NCBI RefSeq assembly: GCF_024323335.1
Contig: NC_066581.1
Coordinates: 440,783,816-440,847,815 of the forward strand
Direction of reading: 5' to 3'
Source: Lathyrus oleraceus
Lineage: Eukaryota; Streptophyta; Magnoliopsida; Fabales; Fabaceae
Length of the DNA stretch: 64,000 nucleotides
In this document: positions 46,478-58,260 of the stretch, in pieces
How the letters are laid out: each line of letters begins with the position of its first letter
Numbering within the stretch: position 1 is the stretch's first letter
Translations under genes and position numbers: made by a program
The notes under the pieces: generated by a model
What the model saw: only the letters and a program-made list of their open reading frames with translations
Databases searched by the model: none
What the model was told of the DNA's origin: nothing

Positions 46478-48009
46478 GTGAATGCATCAGCTATTCACAC
46501 TTCATTCATGTGCATGGCAAAGTGAAAAATGGATGCATGGGCATGTGTACGCGTGTGGGAGGCCTAATGATGAATGCAAAAGCTTGGTGAGATCAAGTAA
46601 AGGGCGAATGGTCGTGTGCATTGGACTGAACAAGCTTGCATACTCAAGTTTCATCATAAAATACCAAAATGCACATATATGAAAAGGATTTCGAAACTCA
46701 CAAATGGTAGGTCTAAATAAGTAATGTGAGGAATGGTTGGAAAGCCCTTGAAATAAGTAACAAAATTAATGTTGGGCAAAAATTCATTTGGCATGTGCAA
46801 ATTGATGAAAAATGGATGTGAAAATCCAAGTACAAAACATATTCAAAACACTTTGGAAAATTTCACCAATAGCAAACTTAATCAAACCCCTATGTTTGCA
46901 TGATGCAAGTTTCAAATAGAAAAACCTCCAAAATAAAAGTTGTAGATATTTTTAAGATGATAAATTTAGACTCAAAGTTTGAATCATTTGGATTTTCTAT
47001 GGCGAAGCTATGGGTATTTGAAGTTGGGTACTTTTTCAAATTCAATGAATTAGGTCCAATATGACCTATAATGTTTTGTATTATCACATGTATATATTTT
47101 ATGATTATGAAATTTTGTCCAACATAATATTTTAAGTAGACATCTAAATATTTCCAATGCATTTTGTCTCTCCTCAAAATCATAAAAATTAAGGATGGTA
47201 TGCCCTTAGTAAGTTGACCCAAAATTAGGGTTTCAGTCAAAATGACCTATAATATTTTGAAATGAATGATGACCTTCCAAGTTTCAAATGGTTTTTTGAT
47301 GAACATGAAAGTTGTTCATATGTTTCTTAGGAACATTATATCTCTTAGGGTCATCTTCATTTCACAAGCACGTCAAAAGTTATATCTCAATGGTGCTCAG
47401 CTTAGTCAGATGACTTGACTGGTCAACTTTTCAAGGCCAAACTTCCAATCTTGATGAATATATGATTGAGGGGACTCAAGTAGGCTCATATATGCATAAA
47501 ATGATTAATTAAATAACTTCCCTTGATTAAATTTGGTCATAGTTTAAGATTGATTCATGGGCAAGGCACAGTCAAAGCATAATGAAATTAGGGTTTCCTT
47601 GGGAAACAATCCTCAAGCCCTTTGGGTTATCTTGATCAAATTGGAAAATTGATATACTTGGGAGACATATATGATGATTACGATCTTTGTGTACCATTGT
47701 CATTCTTTGTTCTCATCTTCATCTAGCAACTTCATTGGGCTTAGGAGCCTCCTAGGAGCATTGTGGAGCACATGATCACTTGAGCTTAAAAACAAAAAGA
47801 GTTAGTGACATGTTTTTGTGCTTTTGGTTAGTAATCAAAATAAGAAAATAAATAATATACAATACAAGCATTCTTGGTGGTCTCAAAACACTCAAACAAG
47901 TCCCAACCACAGGGTTAAGGAGCCAAACATGCTATGATCCTTGAGGTAATGCACTTGTGCAATAAGATGATGCCATGAGGGATCTTAGGGTCAAAATTAG
48001 GGTCTTACA

Positions 48010-50686
48010 GATGCCCCTATTTAAGTTCATTCTAGCCGGAGATATGAAGGTTAAAATCTTCGTCTCGAAGAGATAGAATGGGCTTAAATAATAACAAAGA
48101 GACGAATTTTGGTCTCTAAGAGACCTCATGATGCAAATGTATGCATGCAAAATAGAATCTTCATGGTGAATGATTGTGACGAAGGAAAAGAAATAAGGAG
48201 AAACTGAAAATCCATTGGAGTAACACACTCACTAGGGGACAAAGACTCTAGGGGGAAATAAGGTAAAAATGCGTGAGCAGGTCACGACTTGAAGACTTGC
48301 TGGGAGACACGAAGGGATTCCACGAAAATAAATCGATGGAAAAACTCAAGCTGACACAAAGATGCATGTATTGGGGAATATGGCAATACAACAAAACTAT
48401 CCATAAAGGTTACAACGGATATTAAAATCCAGACTCATACGGGGACGTCCACAAAGGACTCAGTTCAGGAAGAAACAACGAGATATTACCGGTTATTGGG
48501 TAATAAACTCAAAGATAAACATGTCATCAAAACACCGGTTATTGGGTGAGAAAACACACGCTCAGGGAGAAAGAGTATCTAAGACCGGTATAAGGGTGAA
48601 AGATATCAATCATCCGAAACATCTGAGGAGTACTCGAAAGGCACATCTCAACTCAGGAAAATCTGACTCCACAGGGGACAAAAGTCATAATAGGGAGCAG
48701 AAGGAAGGAACACCAGGGATACCGGTTACTGGGCATATAATATGTGACCAACCAGGCGTGAATTGGGAACATATCCAAGACACTCATCATCCGAAAGGAG
48801 GGCTAAAAAAGCAAACTCAACATACATGATGGGTATTCGATTCCACAAGGAAATTCGAATCTTACTCGATTGGGGAAGAAAAAGACTTCAACTAAAGAGC
48901 GCATGAGATATATTATCTACTACCGTAGGTAACATACTCGCATGGAAGATTATCCACAATCGGTTACTGGGTAAATAAAGGATAAATCAACCGAAAAGAA
49001 AGGACATCGGGATACCGGTTACTGGGTATAAAACGATGACCAATCAGGAGGAGAAACAATCACTACCAAACTAGGGTAAATGAAAGATGACTCGCTAGGG
49101 ATAAATTGCCTGACAAAAGCAATTATCCAAGAGATATATCACCGGTTACTGGGTGGTATACTCAAAAGTTAAGGAATATCAATACCGGTTACTGGGTAAA
49201 GATAACCAACAAAGAGGGGATTACATCTACCGGTTACTGGGTATAAAACCACAGAAATAGGACTTACAACTACCGGTTACTGGGTAGAAGGCCACAAAAT
49301 CCGCTGGGGAAAGGATGAACAATTACTGGTTACTGAGCAATTGAAAAACTGAACCATAGGGAATCACAGGGGATAATAAAAACGGAAAATCAATCTAGGA
49401 CCAACTAGACAGACACAATCAAACAAGACTCAACCCGGTGAGGATATACCTCAGGGGAGTAATTCCATTCCAATATACAACTGGGGAAGAAACTGAAACA
49501 ACAATCATCCATGAGGACATGACTCAGTGGGGAAGAAAGAAGGAAAGATAGACACTTTCTGCTTATGGGGCTGATTCTATATGGAGAGATCAGACACAAA
49601 CATCTGCTTGGGGAAGAACATTTCACCAATAACAGGAGATAAAAAGCAAAGATATATGGCAAAGAATGCAATCATGAATATCTGAATGCTATGGTTATGC
49701 ATGCATATGCATGATTTGTGTATGATTAATGCTAACAAACAGACGTATCTAACACAAACAAGTCTAAGAACCATGGACAAACACTCGGCAAATGTCTCAA
49801 CAAGAAGGGCGAAGCCTACTGGAGAACTCAGCTTGGGAACAACCCGAGTAGGATGAAAATAAATCATCGGGGATATTAAACCCTATTCCAAAGCTACACT
49901 CACTGAGGATACAAAGAAGATGTATTCAAGAGCAGCGAAAGAAGATGATCAAACAGAGAACTCAACTCTAGTGGGGATTATTTCTGTAACAAGAGTAAAT
50001 AAGCAAAAACTTTAACCATAGTTGGAAATAGGCAAAGTCAAAGCTTCCAACTGCAGGAGATAACACTCTGCACATGAGAAGTCTTCCATGAGCAAAACAA
50101 TCTTGACATAAGGAAGACGCAGAAGATATGCCGGGGGAGTTTCCATCCACTCTCTCGAGGACAGGTGGTTAAAACAAGATCTGCTAGAGAGGAAACCCTA
50201 CTAGGGAAACTTATTAACGTTCGATGTAAAATTTCATGGAGAACAACCACCGACCAGATGTACATCTATCAAAACACTCCCTTCTATATTTCGGAGAGGA
50301 AACTCTGCAAAGGGGAATATATCATTTTGATCTACTGGGGAAGGAAATAAACATCTTCATCACCAGCTCTCAATCCTAGAAGAAATCTTCAGATGCGGAG
50401 AAGATACCAACATCAAACTCGGATCAGGCAACCCTATTGGGGACAAGTTGCAAATGTTCTTGAAGGAACAACCCTGGCTGAGGAGATGGGAAATGAATCC
50501 TTCGTCAAGAAGCGACACGCCGGGGATGAAAACGGAGACAAGCCTTTCATCAATTGCTCTAGGCAACTTCTTGCTGAGGAGACAATTATCTGTAAAGATA
50601 GCTCTGCAGGGAACACATGCTTACTCCGCTGGGGACTTTTACTCTTGCTGGGGAGAGACAAACTTCCTCGTGAGTAGATAGCATAT
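48010..50686 (-). repeat. Ogre-B polypurine tract and 3' untranslated region
   Basis: It begins with the PPT (minus AAATAGGGGCATC, 48010-48022). The next 140 bases are close to those of Ogre-C (26512-26650). Plus-strand ACCGGTTACTGGG recurs about ten times (48484 to 49330). A block at 49652-49770 matches Ogre-C 29438-29525. CTCCGCTGGGGA-like boxes recur at 49298 and about 50630-50660. The region is cut by Ogre-D at 50687; the coding part of Ogre-B is not in the window. Confidence 0.82.
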
Positions 50687-52204
50687 TGTAAGACCCTTAT
50701 TTTGACCCTATAATTCCTCATGGCATCATATCATTGCACATTGCATTTGCCTCAAGGATCATAGCATCTTGGCTCCTTAACCGTAGGGTTAGGACTTGTG
50801 TGAGTTGGTTTGAGACCACTAAGCATGCTTGAATTGTATATTATTGCTTTTCTTATTTTTTTTACTAACCAAAAGCACAAAAATATGTCACTAACATCTT
50901 TTGTTTTGTAGCTTGAGCAATTACAAGATCTAAGGCTCATAGGAGGCCCCTATGCTCATTGATATGGCCAAAAGAAGTGGAAAGCAAGCATGACAATGGT
51001 TCACAAGGCTATCAATCATCATATATGCCTCCTAAGTATCTCAATTTGTCAATTTGATCAAGATAAACCAAAGGGCTTGAGGCTTATTTCCCAAGGAAAC
51101 CTTAATTCATCTATTCATCAACTATGCCTTGCTCATGAAGCAACCTCAACCCATGATCAAATATAATCAATGGAAGTTCTTTCATTCATCATTTTATGCA
51201 TATTTGAGCTTATTTGAGTGTCCTCAATCATCAATTCATCAAGATTTGAAGTTTACACGCGAGAAGTTGATCAGTCAATTCATCTGACTATTTTGAAATC
51301 CATTGAAACCTAACTCTTACTTTGTTTGTCAAATGAAGATTACCCCAAGAGAAAAAATGTTATTAAAAACCATATGAACAACTTTAATGTTCATAAAAAA
51401 TATATTTGAAGCTTTTAAGGTCATCATACATTTCAAAACATTATAGGTCATTTTGACTAAATCCCTAATTTTGGGTCAACTTCCCAAGAACATAACTCAT
51501 TAATTTTTCATGATTTTGAGGTGGGATCAAATGAATTGGAAATTTTAATATGTATATTTCATTTGTTATGTTGAACAAATTTTCATAATCCTAAAAGAAA
51601 TACATGTGATAATGCAAAACATTATATGTCACTTTGGACCAAAGGCATTGGAATGTGAAAAAGTCCAACTTCAAGTGCCCATAACATTCTCATAAAAAAT
51701 CCAAATGATGCAACATATAAGTCCAAATTGATTATATTGAAAATATATACAACTTTGATGTTGAAGGTTTTGTCATTTGGAGCTTTCATCATTGAAATAG
51801 AAGAGCTTGGAGTTGGTCCATTTTGGAAAATTTCACATGCACATGTTTTGCACCATGAACTTTATGACCAATTCTCATTAATTTCCCAACTCCAAATGGA
51901 TTTTTGTTCAACATAACAATTGTTCCTAATGTCAAGACCTTTCAAACCATTACCCACAAGGCCATGTTTCATTTTGGTAAGATGCATTTTCGAAGAGGAG
52001 AAGATTTTGGTGCAATTATGGAAACTTTGTTCAAACTTCATGCACAAGCCAAATCATTCACATTTGCATGTCCATTTCAGTTCAATTACATCCCAGCTTG
52101 CATTTCCAATTGGATTTGGGCCCTCCATGCGCCTGTACAGGCCCACGCATGGAGGCCTTCATCACTCATGCACATGAAATTCTCATGACTTGCCTTGCCT
52201 TTTG

Positions 52205-52214
52205 CTATAAATAG
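52205..52214 (+). promoter_or_regulatory. TATA box of Ogre-D LTR
   Basis: CTATAAATAGAGC is a near-ideal plant TATA box 1.5 kb into the LTR, and is therefore the likely start of U3-driven transcription, with R beginning near 52240. Confidence 0.65.
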
Positions 52215-54248
52215 AGCTGCATACCTTCACCATTTTCCAACCTTAAGGTGCCTTAGATGCTGCAGAAGTGAATCCTCACACCCTACCAAAGGAATTTTAC
52301 TCTTTCTCTTCAAATTTTCAGATCCAATTTTCAACTTCCTTGGTTGATCATTGGACTCTAATTCCTTAGCCTTGCCTTATTTCCATCTGTAGAACAAGTT
52401 GCTATCAAGAATTGTGAAGGACCGTGCTCCATAGATCTGCATTTTAAAGGTTGATGCTCAAACTTTTTTCAATCGAAACTCACTAATTCTTGCTTGTTCT
52501 TGTGTTTATTGGCTTGGCTAAAGTCCTCTCATAAGAGGCATTTGAATTGTGTTCTTAATTTTGCAAATCCATTAAATTCATATTGAACTCCATTATTTTC
52601 CACCTCTGATTTTTCTTCCTATGAGGATCTAGAGTGAAAACCAATGGTACAGGGGTGATGTACATCACCCCAGCTTTCCAATGATATGAGGATCGCTTCA
52701 TTTGGTTAAGATTTCCATACCCGCAACTTTGGCCGAAATCTCCAGGTTCGTCGGAGAAGACGGTGGTGTACACCACTGTCCCTTTGCCAGTTTTGATCCA
52801 GGTCGTTGAAGATGATTTCCAAATTGAATCATGGCTACTGGATCTTATGACTTTTTTTAATGCTGGATGTATCTCAATTGACTAATGTCTTTAATGCGCG
52901 AGCACTCCATTGCCCTCAGATCCTCCACGTCATTTAATGAAAGGAGATCCAACGCGCTTGATTTTTTTGCTATTTTCTGATTTATCCATTGATTTTCTTA
53001 ATTCATTTTTATTTCAAAAAATCATAACTCTTTCATTTTAATTCCAAAAAATATGGGACCAATTGCATTATTTTTCTTTTTAATTCTAGTTTCTAAAAAT
53101 GATTTTTAATATTTTTTATACTTTCATTTGATATTTTTTATGATTTTTCTCTTTTCAGGTTATTTTTAATTCATTTTAAATAGTTTCCAATATTCAAAAA
53201 ATACAAAAATATTTTTTTAACCTCTTTGAATGATGATGGATCTATGAAAAATATTCTCATAAATTTATTAATTGATTTGAGATTTATTTGAAATTTTAGT
53301 TCAATTAGGTTTTTTTTTATTCATTTTTAATTGTTTAAAAATAGTTTCTGATTTCTAAAAATGCTGAAATTTTTTATCAAACTTTGTTTGACCTTGTTGA
53401 ACTTAGGATGATCCATTTGGACTTTTCAAAGTTGATTTGAAATGGATTTGAAGTTTGACCTTTAATTGTTTATTTTAATTCAAGTATTATTTTAATTTGA
53501 AAAATACCAAAAATATTTTATTTGTTTCTTGACTTCTAAGTTTCATTTTGCTTATGTTTACTATTGTTTGACTTTGATTCCATTCATCTTTGGTCAATGT
53601 ACTTTCTTATCTTAATTTGCTTCTTCTTCTTTTTCTTTTTGATCAATGAGTTAAAGATTGGTGGTTAGCCTTGACATATGGGAGGCCTAACCTTCCTTGA
53701 TTCAAATCTAATTCATCTTGATCATATTTTAAGCGAATGACTTTGAATTAAGGATAGGTTGCTTCTTGGCCAAGCAAAAAACCTAAATCAATACAAGATC
53801 ATTGTCATTTTCTTTTAGCATGGCAAATTGTAGGAGCTTGGCTTACTAGTCAAGGTCTCTAACTTGTGTTTGTTGCCAATAATTTTATTGACCGGTCTCA
53901 GATAGGCGTGACTACTACATTAGTCCACTTACGATTGCTTAAAATAGCGCTAAATTGCCTTATGGCATACTAACACTAACTATTGACCATTAACTTTTAA
54001 TTCAAGTCATTTAATTCTTGCAATTTACTTTTATGCAAATTTAACATTCTTGTACATATAATTCATTTGCTTTTTCCCTTTGCTCACTTGAGCTCATGTT
54101 TATGTTAATGCAATTTGCCTTTTGCTCACTTGAACATATTATTGTGTATATACTATTGTGCTTGTGTTTTGTTTTTATTATTGTGAACCAAATGCAAAAG
54201 GACAAAGGACTTAGATTTTAGGACCTTACCTAAGCTAATGGAGTTTGA

Positions 54249-54327
54249 AGAGCAACTAGGCCACATGCCTTCAGAGTGCTTAAAATGTCAAAGAGCAACT
54301 AGGCCTCATGCCTTTAGAATGCTTAAA
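54249..54327 (+). repeat. 42-bp tandem duplication in Ogre-D LTR
   Basis: Two units of AGAGCAACTAGGCC ... CATGCCTT ... TGCTTAAA; counterpart in Ogre-B. Confidence 0.8.
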
Positions 54328-55561
54328 GCTTGAAGATGAACATTGAAAGGACCAAATCCTAAAGTCCCTCTTGTCCATTCTTTATTTGTTTTGTGGAACT
54401 TTTTGATTTGTGTGTTCTTGTGCTAGGGATTCTAAAACTTGCCAAGTAGAAGAACCATTGTCATGATCATACAAAGTGAGAGATATAAAAGCCATTGGAA
54501 TATTCCTAGGAGCTTGATTTGTGTGCTTGATTGCTTGAGTTATTTGATTATTACTTGCTATTCCAAAGGATGGGAGCTACTTAGATCATTACTATGATCT
54601 CAAGAAGGGAACTCCATTTGTGGTTTTATTTCTCTTCCTTCACCTTTGTATGTTTAGGACTTAGCCATTCTTCTTCTTCCCTCCACTCTAACCCAAGCCA
54701 AAACTTTTGTGCAAACATTAACATTTGTTTTCAAAATTAGAAACCTAAGCACTATGCTTTTGGTTTTCTAAAACTTCTTTTCATAACACTTATTTTGAAT
54801 TGAATCCTTAAGTCAACTTTGACCATACTTTGTAAATACTTTTCATTGGTAAATACAACTCACTCATTTGTTTTTGTGGTTTCAATTGCCACTTTTGCCA
54901 AAGCTTTTCATAAACATTAGCTATTAGGTTTGAGTTATCTTAGTGGATGATATAATACTCACCTATATCCTTAGTGAGTGACTATAAGACTTCCATGCTT
55001 ATTATAGGGTTAACCCCTCACTAAAATGTTGAAGCTCTCCTCACATGGTGGATTTGTGGTTTTAGGTTGAGTTTTCTCCCTTTGATAACAAAAGACCTTA
55101 AGCCTTTTGACCAATCAATTCACCAACTTCTTTTGAGATTTTTACCCCGAACTACGAGGTTTTGATCCTAATCTTTTTTAAGATGGTACGTAGGCAATGG
55201 GTTTATCCATTCAAACACAAAATTATAAATAATTTGTACATTCTTCCCTCATCTCCTCAATCATGTTTGCACAAATAATTTTTTACAAATACCAACCTAC
55301 CTTACAACAATTGTGAAAAGGGCTCCCTTAGAGTACTAAGGATGTTTTGGGTGCTGAAAACCTTCCCATTTCATAACCAACCCCATTACCCAAATCTCTG
55401 ACATTTTTATTAGTTTTTTATTCGATAAAACTTCTCGGTTTTTGTTCGCTTTCTAACCTTTCCTTTTGATAAATAGAAGTGCGGTGGCGACTCGAATTGT
55501 ATGATTTACTTTTGATTTAGTCAATAAATCTAAAGGTAACGAATACCCCGCTACAGAAAAG

Positions 55562-55579
55562 TGGCGACTCTGCTGGGGA
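55562..55579 (+). other. Ogre-D primer-binding site
   Basis: TGGCGACTCTGCTGGGGA begins seven bases after the LTR end. TGG pairs with the tRNA CCA tail. The type agrees with the tRNA-Arg primer described for Ogre; I cannot align the tRNA here. Confidence 0.85.
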
Positions 55580-56480
55580 AATTTGCCTAGTGGGTTTTGC
55601 CTACTTTTCACTTTTGTTGTATTGTATTGTTTAAATTATTTTGGGACATATTTTTATGCAAATTTGGGATGATTGTATTGATTGTAATGTATGAATTGCT
55701 TGATATATCAATTGCTTGTATGCTTGGTGGTCTCTTGTGAGAAGAGTTCTATACCCGAACTCGAGTGCACTTATGATAGGAGAATGGCATAGTCTTGTTA
55801 ACTTGTGTGGAGTTATTCCTTAGCAAGTTGACTTGCAAGCCCATTCACTTGGTGGAGGTTATGTTGGGATCAATAATGTCACACGAGTAGTCGTGGTTAG
55901 GCATTACTCTTTCCAATATATGCCTTAGAAGCCAAGGACCTTAGTTTACCAAGCCCATCTTGGCCTATTTTTAGGACGTAGTGCGAAGGTCGTTCAAGTG
56001 TAAGATTTGATACGATTGTTACGCGATACTACACTCATAAGAGTCTCTCTTGAGAATATTTTTGGAATATGAGTAGTCGTTTATCCGATAATATCCGAAA
56101 GATGGGATGATGACTATGGGAACCTCTTGTAGAAAATGATTGTCAGGTTTAACCATAGTACACTCCCTTTGGGTGGTTCTTAACCAAGACTCGATGCTCG
56201 TGACTTGCAACAAACCCTTGATTCATGGTTGATCCGTTCTTGTATATCCTTAATATCAATGGAACTTGGGTGTTGATAAGGTGTAAACCATAATCCACCA
56301 AAATGGATGATCGATATTAAGGATGACTTGATCTATCCCATGACCTTTGTATGGTGTGATTTGCTTGATCCTTGAGTGTGATTGTTGCATCCATGCATTC
56401 ATGCATTCATACACATCCATATCATCAACAATGAGAAAATTTTCAAGGAACTTAAGAGGTCTATTTGCAAATTTTCACAT
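55580..56480 (+). other. Ogre-D untranslated leader with one hairpin unit
   Basis: About 900 noncoding bases. The hairpin ATCCTTAATATCAAT (56246-56260) with ATCGATATTAAGGAT (56310-56324) pairs at 14 of 15 positions and is duplicated in Ogre-C. The last stretch (56440-56480) resembles Ogre-C at nucleotide level but not in frame, supporting an ORF1 start at 56481. Confidence 0.75.
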
Positions 56481-57932
56481 ATGGATATGCAAAGAAGGAA
56501 TACGAAGTTGTACAGTTTCAGACAATCCGACTTGAAAGAGCTAAGGAATTTCACATCCTATGTATTAGACCCCTTGGAGTTCAAGGCTCGTCATGGGAAG
56601 CTTCTGTCTATTCTTGCTACTCAGGTGGATGAAGATCTGATGAGTGTGTTGGTGCAGTTCTATGATCCCTTGTACTGTTGCTTCACATTCCCGGATTTCC
56701 AGCTTTTGCCTACGCTTGAGGAGTATGCCCGTATTGTGGGTATACCTATTCTAGATCAGTTGTTGTTCAGTGGCTTGGAGAGGGTTCCTACTTCTCAAGA
56801 GATTGCTGATCTATTGCATATAGATGAATCTATTGTGGGTGCTCATATGACTACCAAAGGTGGAATTCAAGGTCTCCCATCTGATTTCCTCATTGCTCAA
56901 GCTACTTTGTATGGGAAGGCCATGAGTGAAGACGCCTTTGAGGCCATATTTGTACTTCTCGTCTGTGGGCTAGTATTATTCCCCAACATCGACAAGTTTG
57001 TGGATGTGAACGCCATTAGGATTTTCTCTACTCTTAATCCCGTTATGATTCTGTTGGGTGACATGTATTTCTCTTTGCATATGAGGAATGTAAAGGGTGG
57101 TGGTACCATTGTGTGTTATTTGCCTCTGTTGTACAAGTGGTTTATTTCGCACTTGCCACAGACGGTCTCCTTCAAGGAGAACAAAGGATATCTACGGTGG
57201 TCCACGAGACTTATGTCTCTCACTAATGATGATATCTTTTGGTATAACCTTGTATATGATGGTGTGCAGATTATTGACTCTTGTGGTGAATTCTCCAATG
57301 TGCCTCTTCTTGGTATATGTGGTGGGATTAACTACAACCCTATTTTGGCACGTCGTCAGCTTCGGTTCCCCTTAAAGGATAAACCTAATAACATTTTGTT
57401 AGAAGGTGTGTTCTTTCAAGAGGGTAAAGATCCCCAAAACATGAAGGGCAGGATGGTCCGCGCTTGGCGCAAGAATCATAGGAATGGAAGGAAAGAGCTT
57501 GGTCCGAAGAATTGTATTGCTTTTGCACCCTACACCTTATGGGTTAGGAGGAGAGCTTCTGAGTACCTTATGCCTTATGATTATCCAAGACCTACACCTA
57601 TGGTTATGGTTGGCCCTTCAACCCTCCTTGACCAAGGAGTAGAGGAGTTGAGAGATGAAGACCATTCGCGTGCTTGGATCCGTGAGCGAGAGGAGCTACT
57701 TCAGCAGCTTAGAGATAAGGATGCATTGATAGAGTTTCTTGAGCGTCAGGATATCGATAAGCCTGATGATGTGGTGACTTCTCTTCTTCTTCAGTCTTCT
57801 AGGTTTTGGAAGAGGAAGTACAATCGACTCGCCAAAGAGAAGGCAGATATGGAGGCAACCTATGAGAGAGAGGTGAAGAGGCTTCGTGCAGCTTATCTTC
57901 TGGTCTTGAGAGCTTTAGACGATAGTTTCTAG
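56481..57932 (+). CDS. Ogre-D ORF1 protein, intact (DUF7745-like, unknown function)
   Basis: A single open frame of 483 codons from ATG 56481 (MDMQRRNTKLYSF) to TAG 57932. An upstream in-frame ATG at 56382 would add 33 residues but the added part does not match Ogre-C in frame. Globular region about 1-370 with PTLEEYARIVGIPILDQLLF, TTKGGIQGLPSDFLIA, LVLFPNIDKFVDVNAIRIF, SLTNDDIFWY, NILLEGVFFQEGKDPQ. A basic stretch follows (RAWRKNHRNGRKELG). The C-terminus (about 395-475) is rich in heptad Leu/Glu/Lys (REELLQQLRDKDALIEFLE, KRKYNRLAKEKADMEATYE), predicted coiled coil. No signal peptide or membrane span. ORF1 precedes gag in Ogre elements; its role is unknown, and coiled-coil oligomerisation or RNA binding is only a guess. 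Two damaged homologues are in this window. Confidence 0.85.
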   Translation: MDMQRRNTKLYSFRQSDLKELRNFTSYVLDPLEFKARHGKLLSILATQVDEDLMSVLVQFYDPLYCCFTFPDFQLLPTLEEYARIVGIPILDQLLFSGLERVPTSQEIADLLHIDESIVGAHMTTKGGIQGLPSDFLIAQATLYGKAMSEDAFEAIFVLLVCGLVLFPNIDKFVDVNAIRIFSTLNPVMILLGDMYFSLHMRNVKGGGTIVCYLPLLYKWFISHLPQTVSFKENKGYLRWSTRLMSLTNDDIFWYNLVYDGVQIIDSCGEFSNVPLLGICGGINYNPILARRQLRFPLKDKPNNILLEGVFFQEGKDPQNMKGRMVRAWRKNHRNGRKELGPKNCIAFAPYTLWVRRRASEYLMPYDYPRPTPMVMVGPSTLLDQGVEELRDEDHSRAWIREREELLQQLRDKDALIEFLERQDIDKPDDVVTSLLLQSSRFWKRKYNRLAKEKADMEATYEREVKRLRAAYLLVLRALDDSF

Positions 57933-58260
57933 GGTTCCATAAGATGTTCATTTTCCTTCTCTCTTGTATTGTATTTGGTTACCAACACTATACTTCTTTA
58001 GTGTAAAAATATTTTCCAGATATAATTGATATGATATTTCCATATATGTTTAAATGATTAATATTTCCAATATTTGCAAATAAAACTCTAAAGTTCCTCT
58101 GATTAAAAAATAAATCAATTGCACAAGCATTGCATGCATCATGTGCATAAGCAGGTTTTGCTCCAGGCTTCTTGTTCAATGGTCTAACTCTGTGTTCTTC
58201 ATTTATTTTGAAGATAAGTTGACGCACCGATACTATACCAGAGCCAACTTTTCAAGACTA
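57933..58260 (+). other. Ogre-D ORF1-gag spacer
   Basis: AT-rich. An open stretch in the gag frame from 58141 includes FIYFEDKLTHRYYTRANF, part of which is shared with Ogre-C. It could be an N-terminal extension of gag or conserved leader sequence. Otherwise empty. Confidence 0.5.

Larger units (their letters stand above)
43496..48009 (-). repeat. Ogre-B 3' LTR, main fragment
   Basis: Continuation of the LTR begun at 21303. Immediately after the GTTAT duplication it reads GAAATGGGAAGG ... ACGCACCCAAAACATCC, which in intact Ogre LTRs follows the sequence left at 21430-21487. It ends GGGTCTTACA at 48009 (element-strand start TGTAAGACCCTAATTTTGACC). It holds a 42-bp duplication (44518-44592), the block shared with Ogre-A and Ogre-D (44887-44962) and a TATA-like box (46469-46477). 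Total LTR length without Ogre-C is about 4.7 kb. Confidence 0.9.
50687..55555 (+). repeat. Ogre-D 5' LTR (4869 bp)
   Basis: It starts TGTAAGACCCTTATTTTGACC and ends ACCCCGCTACA, immediately followed by the PBS. It has a clear TATA box at 52205, the block shared with Ogre-A/B at 53886-53956, and a 42-bp duplication at 54249-54327. Near the end is the Ogre-typical TTTTGGGTGC...CCTTCCCA block (about 55347). Short open frames inside are not credible genes. Confidence 0.92.

Noticed and set aside
49405..50721. Several 60-96-codon ORFs in the Ogre-B 3' UTR, considered as possible accessory genes
   Set aside because: All overlap one another on both strands in repeat-mosaic sequence, with no start context, domain or conservation with Ogre-C.
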